This document shows, piece by piece, positions 8,167 to 19,250 of a DNA stretch of 64,000 nucleotides; the stretch's first letter is position 1; each line of letters begins with the position of its first letter. The position numbers and the translations under genes were made by a program. Source of the DNA: Acinetobacter piscicola (GTDB taxonomy: Bacteria; Pseudomonadota; Gammaproteobacteria; Pseudomonadales; Moraxellaceae); contig NZ_KZ268704.1 in NCBI RefSeq assembly GCF_002233755.1, positions 178,474 through 242,473 on the forward strand, read 5' to 3'. Under the pieces are notes generated by a model, which had not been told where the DNA came from, did not search any database, and was given only the letters and a program-made list of their open reading frames with translations.

Positions 8167-11100
8167 TTATTTCCCACCAAAAACGTAGGAAACTCCAACT
8201 CTTCCGCCCACTTCGCCACCACCGGCAACACCAAATGCACCACTAAATGATGTACGACCATCTTCAAGCACACTTGTTATGCCTAGAGCACCAGCTGATT
8301 GCCCTTCATAATGCCCCATACCACCAAATACAGCAAATTGGCCTGGCTTCATATTCGGTACAGCCTGTTGAGCCGCAAGTGAGATCGCTACTCCACGATA
8401 CGCATTCGTTTCAATATCATCAAAGCGTCGATTTAAATCTGCAGTGTAAGATCGAAATTGCCCCATATTGACTGCGTCATTATTTGCAACACCGTTGGCA
8501 ACATTAGAGACGACTTTATTTCCTGCATCTACACCCTGTGCAGAGAGCCTTACATCACCAACAGATACCTCGCCTGCTTTTACGGTTGTGGATATAGATG
8601 ATTTCGTTTCTTTACCTGATGCATCTTTTTGGACAATATCTTGGCTCAATAACACTCCAGACACATGATCTACTCGAGTTTCTGTTACAGACTTTACCGA
8701 ACCATCTTTAGCTGTTGAAGTCGCATTACGATTTGAAGTATCTGATTCTAAGATTCCAAATTTATCAACAACTCTCGTATTGGCATTCGCTACTGATGTA
8801 TTGATACCCTCCGAACTAAGAATATTCTCTGAACCGTATACTTTCTCAGTAAAACTTTGATCCGTACGATTCTCAACATCTGAACCTCGAATAATATTTT
8901 GTGCCGTAATTTTACCATCTACTGTTATGGTTTTTTTAGCTTCAGCATATTGACTATTTCTTGTTGAAGAAACAGCTTGCGAAGCTAATAACCCCATATC
9001 AGTATTGTTTACTGTCTCATTCGAAATACTTGATGTTGTATATGTAGAACCTGATTGATCTTTATTGGTTACTTTAGTGTCAGTATTGAACTCAGATATA
9101 ATTTGCTCTGATATTTTTTGATCCGCTTGATAGACCAAATTTTCTAACTTCGTAGTTCCCTTTGTTTCTGTGGTTGACGCATCTAGAACATTTTTATGTG
9201 TATAAGAAGATTCATTTAGCGATGAACTTGATAAAGCATTTTTGCCTTTTTGGTAATCCACAGCAGTTGTTTTGTTGCTTGATGTTGTTTCAATCGTACC
9301 TTTTACGACTGATTCGCCATTTTCATTAAAATCATAAATTTTATTATTCGTACTCACTTCCACTGTCGTGGCTGCATCACGATATTTATCACTTTGATTA
9401 TGATTGTATAAAGTGACATCATTTGTACTTTTTAATTCTGAGCGAGCAACATAACCATCTACGAAGGTATCTTGATTGGTTTGCTGATTTTGTTCAGACT
9501 TTTTATATGCTATAGCACCAGACTGATAAATTTGTTCAGCTACATTTTTACTCTTCGTATTTTGATTAACAACATCTAAATCTGTTGTTTTTAATACTTG
9601 AGTGCTTTTCACTTCTCCCCCACGCTCATCGTATGCTAAGACACCGTTTCGCATTGACAGATCAGTACCATTTTCATCAACACCATAATAAGGTGTAGTC
9701 AAAGTCGATTTCTGACTGCTGAGCACATCTTGAGTAGAGGAAGTATGAGTTGTTCGATCTAAAATATTTTTCCCTTGTGCATATTGCACAATGTCTAAAC
9801 CATTTGATTGATTATCATGGCTTAATACTTTTCCATTCGCATCTGTACTTTTTTGGTTTGATGAAACCTGACTTGAATAGTTCCATACTTTTTCTTGCCC
9901 AGTTTGGTATTGCTGTAATAAAACCTTAGCTGCGGTATCAGATGTATTAATGGTTTTAATAACAACTTGACCTTGCTCATCTAGAACTAAATTACTCGAC
10001 ATATTTTGAGTGTCGTAAGTTTGTTGAATTTCACGATCTAGTGCATTTTTTCCTGCAGAATATAATTTAATGGTTTTATTCTTATCCGATTTATTGGATC
10101 CGTAAATAACCTGACCATCTTTTGATGTTTCAGATTCATCTACATGATCCTGCTCGGTTAAATGATAAGCCAGCTCTTGCCCATAATTAACTTGTTCAGA
10201 TTTATGATTTGAGTTTTTTGCTTTAAAAACAGTATCGACTTGAATGCTTTTATTTTCTGATGCATTTTCTAAAGTCACTTCACTTCGAATGTCTTTCCCT
10301 TCTAAATCAGTCCCAAGAACCACATAATGGCGCTGCTTACCATTTTCATCAATCCAGCTTCGAACATCACTCTCCGTCACATCTTGCCCTGAATTTAAAA
10401 AAATAGGCTGATTAGGATCTAAATAGCCGCCTGACAATGAGCTATAATTACCAATGGTTTTATTAATACTACCCGCTTTAATATTCTGTTGATTTGCTCC
10501 AGATGTATTTTCAGCACTTACAGTCTTGCTTATTAACTGCTGCAGATCAACACTTGATTGCTGACTTATAGCTCGATCAACTTCAATATTTTCCTGCATG
10601 CTCTTTTTATATTCTGCTGAGCCATTTGCTGCTGTTACTACATGCCCGACAAACCCATCAGCATAGTTTTTAACTTCATTATATGTCGCTAATTTGGTTC
10701 TTTTTTGAGTAGCGGTATCCGAATAACGGCTATTTGTACCATTATTAATGATTTCATAATCCTGCCCTTGTTTATCACCAGAGGCATGATGTGTTGCTTG
10801 ATAATTTGCCTGATATAATTCTTCAGAAGATTTATTTTCAATGGTAAATTCACTAATAGGTTGATTATTGGTTAACACCAACTCACCATTTATATTCTTT
10901 TGCAATTGACGATTTGCGTTATGTCGAAGAGTTTTAGAACTTTCTTCTGTACCTATGGGTTGCGCACCATCTTGGTATTTAACATATGTTGTATCCGTAG
11001 AAGTATTATTTATTGCATTAAATTCATCCCATACTGAAGTTCTATTTACTTCATTCAGGTTTGACGACTTTCTACTTTCCTTGATTAAAGATGAATCATC

Positions 11101-12060
11101 GTAAACAATATTATGACTTGAATCTGAATTTTTTCTATTCGTAACTGTAGATTCTTTTTCTAAATATCTTTTATCAGAACTCACTTGAATTGCTACAAAT
11201 TGTCCTTGACCATCAGTTGCATAATCTACATCTGTACTGTTTCCACTTGATGAACGTTCTTGATTGGTTAAAACCTTATTTGGGTCACGGCTAATAATTT
11301 TACCATCTTGGTTAGTCGTAGATTTATATGTCGCATTTTTAGATTGAGATTGGTTAGCTCCACCTTCGGCAATATAAACATGAGCACTACTTTCTATAAC
11401 GGGTTGCCCATTGGCATCGCGTTTTTGAACACTATTAAAATTTGATTGCTGGTACTGCGATTCATTCAGCGTATCTAATGCAACGTTATTTAAGTATTTT
11501 GTATTTGATTGACGACTATAATAGGTACTACTTCTCGCATCTTTAACTTTTGTTAAATCATCCGCAGTAAAATCAAATGATGAATCATTTAAACGACGTT
11601 CTGAATTTGCAATCTCGTTACCACTTGCATCTAATCCGACCTGAGTATTGGCTTTACGTGTAACCGTACCTGTGCTGCTAAAGTTACTATTAATATTATC
11701 ATAATGTGAAATTTCATTTTCACCCACTTGGCTTGATGAATAATATCTATTTCCATATAAATCTGCCCGACGTGTTTCATCATAACTATATTGTTGATAA
11801 TTTTGCCCAGAACTAGACGTTTGACTTCCTTTTATTTTTGTCCCTGTAGATAAAATAGTATTTGAATTTAAACTATCGTTTTGATAATTCTGATCGTACA
11901 TATTAAAATTGGGGTTAAATTGATAACTATTTGTTCCACTGGTTTGTTGATAATTATTTCCTAAGTTTTGATCATAGGCAGTTTGATAAGTAAGGTCTGC
12001 AGCTGCATAACCTGTTATTGAAGATAATGCTAATACGAGTGTAGTTTGTTTTAACTTCAT
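8167..12060 (-). CDS. Trimeric autotransporter adhesin with atypical passenger
   Basis: This is a surface adhesin of the type Vc (YadA) pathway: three chains form one C-terminal beta-barrel that exports the fibre. It has 1297 residues from the ATG at 12060, which has GGGA upstream and begins a clean signal peptide (MKLKQTTLVLALSSITGYAAA). An in-frame TTG at 12075 is less likely. The C-terminus has the neck motif GVANNDAVNMGQ (about residues 1190-1202), a short coiled coil and a roughly 75-residue YadA anchor ending VSYVF. The passenger between about 25 and 1180 shows no canonical YadA-head, Trp-ring or GIN repeats. It is instead rich in Ser, Asn, Gln, Thr and Tyr, apparently lacks Cys, and repeatedly uses turns of the form D/N-x-x-G (DANGKVL, DEQGQVV, DENGTDL, NENGESV) with several Y-x-x-G-K-N-x-L segments. 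Adhesion is inferred from the anchor; the ligand is unknown. Confidence 0.85.
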   Translation of the reverse strand: MKLKQTTLVLALSSITGYAAADLTYQTAYDQNLGNNYQQTSGTNSYQFNPNFNMYDQNYQNDSLNSNTILSTGTKIKGSQTSSSGQNYQQYSYDETRRADLYGNRYYSSSQVGENEISHYDNINSNFSSTGTVTRKANTQVGLDASGNEIANSERRLNDSSFDFTADDLTKVKDARSSTYYSRQSNTKYLNNVALDTLNESQYQQSNFNSVQKRDANGQPVIESSAHVYIAEGGANQSQSKNATYKSTTNQDGKIISRDPNKVLTNQERSSSGNSTDVDYATDGQGQFVAIQVSSDKRYLEKESTVTNRKNSDSSHNIVYDDSSLIKESRKSSNLNEVNRTSVWDEFNAINNTSTDTTYVKYQDGAQPIGTEESSKTLRHNANRQLQKNINGELVLTNNQPISEFTIENKSSEELYQANYQATHHASGDKQGQDYEIINNGTNSRYSDTATQKRTKLATYNEVKNYADGFVGHVVTAANGSAEYKKSMQENIEVDRAISQQSSVDLQQLISKTVSAENTSGANQQNIKAGSINKTIGNYSSLSGGYLDPNQPIFLNSGQDVTESDVRSWIDENGKQRHYVVLGTDLEGKDIRSEVTLENASENKSIQVDTVFKAKNSNHKSEQVNYGQELAYHLTEQDHVDESETSKDGQVIYGSNKSDKNKTIKLYSAGKNALDREIQQTYDTQNMSSNLVLDEQGQVVIKTINTSDTAAKVLLQQYQTGQEKVWNYSSQVSSNQKSTDANGKVLSHDNQSNGLDIVQYAQGKNILDRTTHTSSTQDVLSSQKSTLTTPYYGVDENGTDLSMRNGVLAYDERGGEVKSTQVLKTTDLDVVNQNTKSKNVAEQIYQSGAIAYKKSEQNQQTNQDTFVDGYVARSELKSTNDVTLYNHNQSDKYRDAATTVEVSTNNKIYDFNENGESVVKGTIETTSSNKTTAVDYQKGKNALSSSSLNESSYTHKNVLDASTTETKGTTKLENLVYQADQKISEQIISEFNTDTKVTNKDQSGSTYTTSSISNETVNNTDMGLLASQAVSSTRNSQYAEAKKTITVDGKITAQNIIRGSDVENRTDQSFTEKVYGSENILSSEGINTSVANANTRVVDKFGILESDTSNRNATSTAKDGSVKSVTETRVDHVSGVLLSQDIVQKDASGKETKSSISTTVKAGEVSVGDVRLSAQGVDAGNKVVSNVANGVANNDAVNMGQFRSYTADLNRRFDDIETNAYRGVAISLAAQQAVPNMKPGQFAVFGGMGHYEGQSAGALGITSVLEDGRTSFSGAFGVAGGGEVGGRVGVSYVFGGK

Positions 12061-12241
12061 CAATATAATTCCCAAAGTTTTATCGATTATTAAATTTTTT
12101 GTTTTGTGCCTTTTAAATATAGAAATGACACACTTACTGAATAGTATAAAATACTAGTTTTATTATGTAATTTAATCAATGAATTTCGTTATTTCTTTTC
12201 TAAGAATAAATTTTTAAAGTTCAAGAAATTTAAATATTGAT

Positions 12242-12273
12242 AAAAAAATCCCTGCTAAAAAGCAGGGATTTTT
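12242..12273 (-). terminator. Rho-independent terminator after groL
   Basis: ATCCCTGCT and AGCAGGGAT pair around a 4-base A loop, flanked by A and T runs, so it could work in both directions. It lies just past the groL stop. Confidence 0.85.
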
Positions 12274-12295
12274 ATGAAGCGGAGCTTAGAATGAA

Positions 12296-13969
<1,674 letters not shown>

Positions 13970-13982
13970 TTAAAATAGATTC

Positions 13983-14051
13983 TACTTTTTCATCTTTACT
14001 TTGTTTTCTTTAATGTGGAAAATCAAAGCCATTTAAAAGTATGAAAAAGTA
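13983..14051 (-). repeat. Long-range inverted repeat in the groES-groL gap
   Basis: Eleven-base perfect arms (TACTTTTTCAT at 13983-13993, its complement at 14041-14051) lie 47 bases apart within the intercistronic leader of groL. In mRNA they could fold the gap into a stem, possibly a processing or stability element. The AT-rich context makes chance pairing possible. Confidence 0.4.
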
Positions 14052-14064
14052 ATTCAGGTTTAAA

Positions 14065-14355
14065 TTAACCTTCTAGAACCGCTAAAATATCAGACTCTTT
14101 CATCACAAGAAGTTCTTCACCATTAACTTTAACTTTTGTACCCGCATATGCGCCGAACAATACGTTATCGCCAACTTTTACATCTAATGCACGAACACCA
14201 TTGTCAGTGATTTTACCGTTACCTACAGCAAGGACTTCACCTTGAGCGGGTTGTTCAGCAGCAGAAGTGCTTAGAATCAAACCACCTGCAGTTTTAGTTT
14301 CCTTTTCTACGCGACGAACCACAACGTTATCATGTAAAGGACGAATGTTGCTCAT
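14065..14355 (-). CDS. groES: Co-chaperonin GroES (Hsp10)
   Basis: This is the heptameric lid that caps GroEL. It has 96 residues starting at the ATG at 14355, with GGAG at 6 bases spacing; an open frame of six further codons upstream is not needed. The conserved [17 protein letters not shown] start, the mobile loop ([19 protein letters not shown]), VGDNVLFG and the [14 protein letters not shown] end are all present. It is first in the groES-groL operon. Confidence 0.98.
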   Translation of the reverse strand: MSNIRPLHDNVVVRRVEKETKTAGGLILSTSAAEQPAQGEVLAVGNGKITDNGVRALDVKVGDNVLFGAYAGTKVKVNGEELLVMKESDILAVLEG

Positions 14356-14449
14356 TTCAAACTCCATAGGCATTTCAAAATGCCATTGATTACTAGATGA
14401 GGATGACTTCTTATTCCTAGGCCATCGACAAAATATTTGTATGTCACTT

Positions 14450-14477
14450 TTGTGGGGATGGAAATATAGGCTTCAAG
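14450..14477 (-). promoter_or_regulatory. Sigma-32 heat-shock promoter of groES-groL
   Basis: On the minus strand CTTGAAG (14471-14477) is followed after exactly 13 bp by CCCCACAA (14450-14457). This closely matches the RpoH consensus CTTGAAA-N13/14-CCCCATnT. The start codon lies about 95 bp downstream. No CIRCE repeat was seen. Confidence 0.8.
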
Positions 14478-14552
14478 GGGAAAGCTTAAAAATATTTTGA
14501 AAATTTGTATTTTTTTTACTCATTCAATTCAAAACTCAGAATATATTGAAAT

Positions 14553-15317
14553 TCATTGTTCTGATTTTGCAATAAATTCTTGCACATGCTCATCAAAAAA
14601 ATAATGTTCAAACCGACCATCGTTATGAATCACATTAAAACTATTTGGAATATTTTTATGCAACCTTTTAGAAACAGCAGTCCCTGCATGCACTTCATAA
14701 ACTGCATGATTTAAGTTTAAAGTAAATTCTTGATTTAAATCATAAACATCAACAAGGTGTAAATGTCCATGTAACAAAGCATAGAGCTGATGCTGCCCCC
14801 ATTCTTTTATGGCAAATTTCCCCAATGCAGGACAATCTTTTAAATGATGATCTTCATTGGAAATGTAAAAAGGTTGGTGACTGACAATGATTTTTAGTTG
14901 ATCAGCTGGTGCAGCTGATAATAGCTGATTCACTTTTTGGATTTGCGCTAAAGAAATATGACCACGAGTATGGTAACGACGCCGAATGGTATTCATTCCA
15001 ATCAAATAGAAATGTTCAGTTTGCAAAGTGCTTTCTAGACTACCAAAAAAAAGTTGATATAAACCAAAAGGTTGAAAAACACGCTTCCATATATGATACA
15101 GCGGAATATCATGATTTCCGGGAACCACAAAATAAGGTATTTTCAAGCTATCTAAGAATTGGCGACAAGCTAAAAACTCTTTAAATTTAGCACGTTGAGT
15201 AAGATCCCCACTCACTACAACGATTTCAGGTTGCCGTTCTGTGCAAAACTTTTGTATGGCTTTGATACAATCTTGACGTTCCGTTCCAAAGTGTAGATCA
15301 GACAGATGCAACAACAT
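14553..15317 (-). CDS. Calcineurin-like metallophosphoesterase
   Basis: This is a binuclear-metal phosphohydrolase, class III phosphodiesterase-like (CpdA/Icc relatives). All metal motifs are visible: Asp7-x-His9 (LSDLHF), Asp38 (SGDLTQ), Asn68-His69-Asp70 (PGNHD), His147 (VSHQP) and the paired His185/His187 (HGHLH). There is no signal peptide, so it is cytoplasmic. Its 254 residues fit the family. Its start overlaps the end of the upstream lipid kinase gene by 20 bp, implying translational coupling and a joint role. The substrate could be a cyclic nucleotide or a phospholipid headgroup; sequence alone does not decide. Confidence 0.85.
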   Translation of the reverse strand: MLLHLSDLHFGTERQDCIKAIQKFCTERQPEIVVVSGDLTQRAKFKEFLACRQFLDSLKIPYFVVPGNHDIPLYHIWKRVFQPFGLYQLFFGSLESTLQTEHFYLIGMNTIRRRYHTRGHISLAQIQKVNQLLSAAPADQLKIIVSHQPFYISNEDHHLKDCPALGKFAIKEWGQHQLYALLHGHLHLVDVYDLNQEFTLNLNHAVYEVHAGTAVSKRLHKNIPNSFNVIHNDGRFEHYFFDEHVQEFIAKSEQ

Positions 15318-16236
15318 ACGGCACCATAATATTTAAAGCATTTTTTTCTACATGAAGTTTTAAAGGCGTATTCATAGACACAATTTCACCATCGACAGCA
15401 ACGGTTAGTTTAGGCTTTTTTGAATAAACAATAACGCTTTGTGCACCAAAACTATACACATCGGAAGCTTGGTCTAATTGCCCTCGTATCGTTTGAACAA
15501 GGGTTTTAAATAAAGTCAGTTTATCTCCTTTCGCAATCACCACTCCTGCGATTTCTCCAAGTTCTGCACATTTGGCAATCTTGAGCTTCATTTCTTTTAG
15601 CTGTAGTTGATTATTACCAAAAAATACTAATGGCGTTTTGACAGGGTATTTTTGACCATCGACCTCAACTTCCAGTTTTAATTCCTTACGATCACGTACC
15701 AATACATCCAACCCCGAAGTGTATGCATTTAAAGGGAAGCGTCCAAATTTACGATTATATTCTTCTCTTTTTTTAATGAATAAAGGATAAAGTCCTAAGC
15801 TGGCATTATTTAAATAAATTTGATCATTAATGCATGCAACATGCGAAGCACGTGGTGTCCCTGTTGCTATGACTTCTGCTGCTTCAAGCAGATCTAACGG
15901 AATATTTAAAACTCTCGCAACATAATTAAACGTCCCCAATGGCAAAATACCCATAGGAATTTTTTGATGTAACATTTGTGAGGCAACAGCATTTAAAGTA
16001 CCGTCCCCTCCTGCTGCGACGATCACACCTTTATGATCATAACGCTGATGTCGTTCAAACACTTTTTTCATTAAAGTTTGAATATTTACTTCTGATCCAA
16101 TATCAAAAACCTGTATTTCAAACCCATAGGCAGACCAAATGGTCATGAGTTGTTCATAGCCGTCTTCTTTATTATTCGCATGAAAACCTGATTTTTCATT
16201 ATAAATCATTGAAAGTGGTTTTAGATCTTTACGCAT
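15298..16236 (-). CDS. Diacylglycerol/lipid kinase catalytic-domain protein (YegS/DagK type)
   Basis: This is a soluble lipid kinase that would phosphorylate diacylglycerol or a related lipid at the membrane surface. The ATP-binding signature GGDGTLNAVAS is at residues 76-86, preceded by the N-terminal nucleotide-binding half, with LPLGTFNYVAR around 100. The beta-sandwich C-terminal half ends in VDGEIV. Its 312 residues are typical of YegS/BmrU/DgkB. The gene overlaps the downstream phosphoesterase, so the two probably act on connected substrates. It is unrelated in fold to the integral DgkA at 5.0 kb, so this genome carries two DAG-kinase types within 11 kb. Confidence 0.85.
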   Translation of the reverse strand: MRKDLKPLSMIYNEKSGFHANNKEDGYEQLMTIWSAYGFEIQVFDIGSEVNIQTLMKKVFERHQRYDHKGVIVAAGGDGTLNAVASQMLHQKIPMGILPLGTFNYVARVLNIPLDLLEAAEVIATGTPRASHVACINDQIYLNNASLGLYPLFIKKREEYNRKFGRFPLNAYTSGLDVLVRDRKELKLEVEVDGQKYPVKTPLVFFGNNQLQLKEMKLKIAKCAELGEIAGVVIAKGDKLTLFKTLVQTIRGQLDQASDVYSFGAQSVIVYSKKPKLTVAVDGEIVSMNTPLKLHVEKNALNIMVPYVVASV

Positions 16237-16604
16237 AGGCTTGATTATTTTGAAGTATTCTTGTTAATTTCGCTTATTTTACAAACAAATAGTAGCACCT
16301 TTATGTAAAATTTAAATCATGAGCATTTATTTAATCAATAATAAAACACAAGAACGATACAAAATTAACTTATTGTATAATATTATTATTTATAATTAAA
16401 ATATCACATATAATAAATCTAAATAACTTAATATTAGCTACTTTTAAGTGTCTTTATTGATCTTAATCAATAATTTAGTAAAAATATTACATTTGGTATC
16501 TTTTACGCCTTTAGTCTTATTTTTTTCATGAATATATGCTTTAATACAGCCACTTTTTTTCATACTTAAATCTGAATGTTGTATCACTACATTTAGATTA
16601 TTAT
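16237..16604. other. AT-rich gap upstream of pckG
   Basis: No gene with a ribosome binding site was found in either direction. A minus-strand open frame at 16444-16626 has no homology that I recognise. The gap presumably holds the divergent promoters of the lipid kinase and pckG. Confidence 0.4.
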
Positions 16605-16623
16605 TTGTACATAAAATTGTACA
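16605..16623 (+). promoter_or_regulatory. Paired TTGTACA motifs before pckG
   Basis: Two identical TTGTACA motifs start at 16605 and 16617, spaced 12 bp. Each contains the self-complementary TGTACA, so the unit reads as both direct and inverted repeat. It ends 20 bp before the start codon, a position suited to an operator. The factor is unknown. Confidence 0.3.
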
Positions 16624-16643
16624 CATTTAAGATAGGCCTCACC

Positions 16644-18476
16644 ATGACCCAAGTGAACGCACCAGAATTCGTTCGTCATCCCAAGCTCATTGCATGGGTT
16701 GAAGAAATTGCTAAATTAACTAAACCTGCAAAAATTGAATGGTGTGACGGAAGCGACGAAGAAAATCAACGTTATATTGATTTGATGATCGCTAACGGCA
16801 CTATGCAAGCTTTGAACCAAGAAAAACATCCTGGTTCTTATTTAGCGAATTCTGACCCGTCTGACGTAGCTCGTGTTGAAGGTCGCACATACATCTGTTC
16901 AGAAAAACAAGAAGATGCTGGTGCGACGAATAACTGGGAAGCACCTGCAGAAATGCGCGTGCGTCTTGATGGTTTATTTGATGGCGCAATGGAAGGTCGT
17001 ACAATGTATGTTGTACCTTTCTCAATGGGGCCTTTAGGTTCTCACATTGCTCACATCGGTATCGAACTTACTGACTCTCCTTATGTAGCAGTTAGCATGT
17101 CTAAAATGGCTCGCATGGGTAAAGCTGTTTATGACGTTCTTGGTACAGATGGCGAATACATCCCTTGCGTACATACAGTTGGCGCGCCGCTTGCTGAAGG
17201 CGAAAAAGACGTTGCATGGCCTTGCAACCCTGAAAAATATATCGTGCATTATCCTGAAACTCGTGAGATCTGGTCTTATGGTTCAGGATACGGCGGTAAC
17301 GCATTATTGGGTAAAAAATGCCTTGCTTTACGTATTGCATCATCTATGGGTCGTCAACAAGGCTGGTTAGCTGAACATATGTTGATCCTTGGCGTGACCA
17401 ATCCACAAGGCGAGAAACACTACATTGCAGCGGCATTCCCATCTGCATGTGGTAAAACCAACTTCGCAATGTTGATTCCACCTGCAGGTTATGAAGGTTG
17501 GAAAATTGAAACTGTAGGTGACGATATTGCTTGGATCAAACCAGGTGAAGATGGTCGCTTATACGCAATCAACCCTGAAGCTGGTTTCTTCGGTGTTGCA
17601 CCAGGTACTAACATCAAAACCAATCCAAACTGTATGGCTACACTTCATAAAGATGTGATCTATACAAACGTTGCCGTAACTGATAATGGCGAAGTTTGGT
17701 GGGAAGGTCTTTCTAAAGAAGCACCAGCTAACCTAACAAACTGGAAAGGTCAACCACACACTGGCGAAGAAAAAGCGGCACATCCAAATGCTCGTTTCAC
17801 CGTTGCTGCTGGTCAATGCCCTTCTATCGATGCTGACTGGGAAAATCCAGCAGGCGTACCGATTTCTGCATTCATTTTCGGTGGTCGTCGCGCAGATACA
17901 GTACCTTTAATCTCAGAAGCATTTGACTGGGTTGATGGCGTGTATAAAGCTGCAACCATGGGTTCTGAAACTACTGCTGCTGCTGTTGGTCAACAAGGTG
18001 TTGTACGTCGTGACCCATTTGCGATGCTTCCATTTGCTGGCTATAACATGGCTGACTATTTCTCTCATTGGTTAGAACTTGGTGAAGAAGTTGCTGCTAA
18101 AGCGAAAGCTGCTGGCAACAAACTTCCTGGTATCTACAATGTGAACTGGTTCCGTCGTGATGCTGAAGGTAATTTCGTATGGCCTGGTTTCGGACAAAAC
18201 ATGCGTGTTCTTGAGTGGATCATTGACCGTTGTGAAGGTCGTGCAACTGCAATCGACACACCAATTGGTCGCGTACCAACTTACGAACAGTTGAACTGGA
18301 CTGGTTCTGACTTTACTAAAGCGCAATTTGACCTTGTAACTGCACAAGACAAAGCGCAATGGATAAAAGAACTTGAAAGCCACACTGAGTTGTTTGATAA
18401 GCTTGGTGAACGCTTACCAGCTGCGCTTAAAACACGCCAAAACGAGCTTTTAGAAGCTGTTCAGAAGTCTGCTTAA
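16644..18476 (+). CDS. pckG: Phosphoenolpyruvate carboxykinase (GTP)
   Basis: It converts oxaloacetate and GTP to PEP, CO2 and GDP, the entry step of gluconeogenesis for a bacterium living on organic acids. It has 610 residues from the ATG at 16644; codons further upstream in frame are not conserved. The GTP-type signature FPSACGKTN (265-273), with the reactive Cys269 in its P-loop, is followed by the kinase-2 motif [10 protein letters not shown] and [11 protein letters not shown]. All are diagnostic of the GTP enzyme, not the ATP-dependent pckA. It is monocistronic: a terminator follows, and the upstream gene is divergent. Confidence 0.97.
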   Translation: MTQVNAPEFVRHPKLIAWVEEIAKLTKPAKIEWCDGSDEENQRYIDLMIANGTMQALNQEKHPGSYLANSDPSDVARVEGRTYICSEKQEDAGATNNWEAPAEMRVRLDGLFDGAMEGRTMYVVPFSMGPLGSHIAHIGIELTDSPYVAVSMSKMARMGKAVYDVLGTDGEYIPCVHTVGAPLAEGEKDVAWPCNPEKYIVHYPETREIWSYGSGYGGNALLGKKCLALRIASSMGRQQGWLAEHMLILGVTNPQGEKHYIAAAFPSACGKTNFAMLIPPAGYEGWKIETVGDDIAWIKPGEDGRLYAINPEAGFFGVAPGTNIKTNPNCMATLHKDVIYTNVAVTDNGEVWWEGLSKEAPANLTNWKGQPHTGEEKAAHPNARFTVAAGQCPSIDADWENPAGVPISAFIFGGRRADTVPLISEAFDWVDGVYKAATMGSETTAAAVGQQGVVRRDPFAMLPFAGYNMADYFSHWLELGEEVAAKAKAAGNKLPGIYNVNWFRRDAEGNFVWPGFGQNMRVLEWIIDRCEGRATAIDTPIGRVPTYEQLNWTGSDFTKAQFDLVTAQDKAQWIKELESHTELFDKLGERLPAALKTRQNELLEAVQKSA

Positions 18477-18492
18477 AACATAATTAACATAG

Positions 18493-18520
18493 AAAAAAGA
18501 CCGCACATGCGGTCTTTTTT
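18493..18520 (+). terminator. Rho-independent terminator after pckG
   Basis: GACCGCA and TGCGGTC pair around a 2-base gap (effective loop 4 or more), flanked by six A and six T. Confidence 0.9.
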
Positions 18521-18597
18521 CAAAATATCTTAAAAAATTTAATAATTTTTATAACTTTTAACGAACTTTACAACGAAGCACAACAAAGGGGTAATCC

Positions 18598-18972
18598 ATG
18601 CTAAAAACACTAACACTCACTACGACTGTTTGCCTACTCAGCCTATCAAGTATTGCTATGGCGAATACTGAAACAGCAGAACAACAACCTGCTTTGCATA
18701 TCTGTGCAATTAAAGGCACACCTGATTCTAGCCAATTCAAGATCATGAAACGCGTTAAAGTAGCGAAAGGTACTTATGGTAGCGTAGAGGAACTTTATCC
18801 GCGCTTTGCAGAACGCACCCATCAAGTTGGTGGTAATGTAGTCATTAACTACAATGCTAGCCAAAGATTCGGTTTCTGGCCTTGGCGTATTGTACGCCCA
18901 GTAGTTTGGGGTACTGCTGTAAAATGGAATACACCTGTAAACTGCCAACAACTTGGCGGAATCGAAATCTAA
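18598..18972 (+). CDS. Small exported protein, unknown function
   Basis: The product has 124 residues with a clear signal peptide (MLKTLTLTTTVCLLSLSSIAMA), so it is periplasmic or outer. AAGGGG upstream of the ATG gives a strong ribosome binding site. The mature part has two Cys (36 and 116) that could form a disulphide. Its pattern is a short beta segment with KRVKVAKGTYGSVEELYP and an alpha/beta end (GGNVVINYNASQRFGFWPWRIVRPVVWGTAVKW), loosely recalling RcsF/YbjQ-type small domains, but I cannot assign a family. It is a single-gene unit between two terminators. Confidence 0.75.
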   Translation: MLKTLTLTTTVCLLSLSSIAMANTETAEQQPALHICAIKGTPDSSQFKIMKRVKVAKGTYGSVEELYPRFAERTHQVGGNVVINYNASQRFGFWPWRIVRPVVWGTAVKWNTPVNCQQLGGIEI

Positions 18973-18974
18973 AC

Positions 18975-19001
18975 AAAAAAAGCCGCGTAAGCGGCTTTTT
19001 T
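18975..19001 (+). terminator. Rho-independent terminator after the small exported protein
   Basis: AGCCGC and GCGGCT pair around GTAA with flanking A and T runs. It lies directly past the stop. Confidence 0.88.
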
Positions 19002-19133
19002 ATATACTGCGTTCTAGAATAAAGTGAAATAACATTCGAAGTTATCAAACAAACGCCAATCCCCCAACACAGCAACTACAGGCATTTTTTGAAATACAAT
19101 AAGAGCTATATTGCTCTCAATCTTTTATTTTGC

Positions 19134-19166
19134 ACAAAAAAAGAGACCATGCGGTGAGCATGGTCT
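19134..19166 (-). terminator. Terminator of tRNA-Met
   Basis: On the minus strand GACCATGC and GCATGGTC pair around a 5-base loop and are followed by seven T. It begins 8 bp past the tRNA 3' end. Confidence 0.85.
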
Positions 19167-19173
19167 ATAAAAA

Positions 19174-19250
19174 TGGTGGCTATGACGAGACTTGAACTTG
19201 TGACCCCCGCATTATGAGTGCGGTGCTCTAACCAACTGAGCTACATAGCC
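19174..19250 (-). tRNA. tRNA-Met (CAT), elongator type
   Basis: The gene is 77 bases including an encoded CCA. The acceptor stem is GGCTATG/CATAGCC, the D-arm is TAGCTCAGTTGGTTAGAGC, the anticodon stem CCGCA/TGCGG holds loop CTCATAA with anticodon CAT (19214-19216), and the T-arm carries GTTCAAGTC. The acceptor and D-arm closely match elongator tRNA-Met. They differ from the CAT-containing tRNA-Ile2 and from initiator tRNA, which has a C-A mismatch at 1-72. It stands alone with its own terminator. Confidence 0.95.

Noticed and set aside
16444-16626. Minus-strand open frame upstream of pckG
   Set aside because: No ribosome binding site, no family resemblance, and it covers the pckG leader.
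19174-19250. tRNA-Ile2 (CAT, lysidine type)
   Set aside because: Acceptor GGCTATG and the D-arm match elongator tRNA-Met, not the GGCCCC-type acceptor known for tRNA-Ile2.
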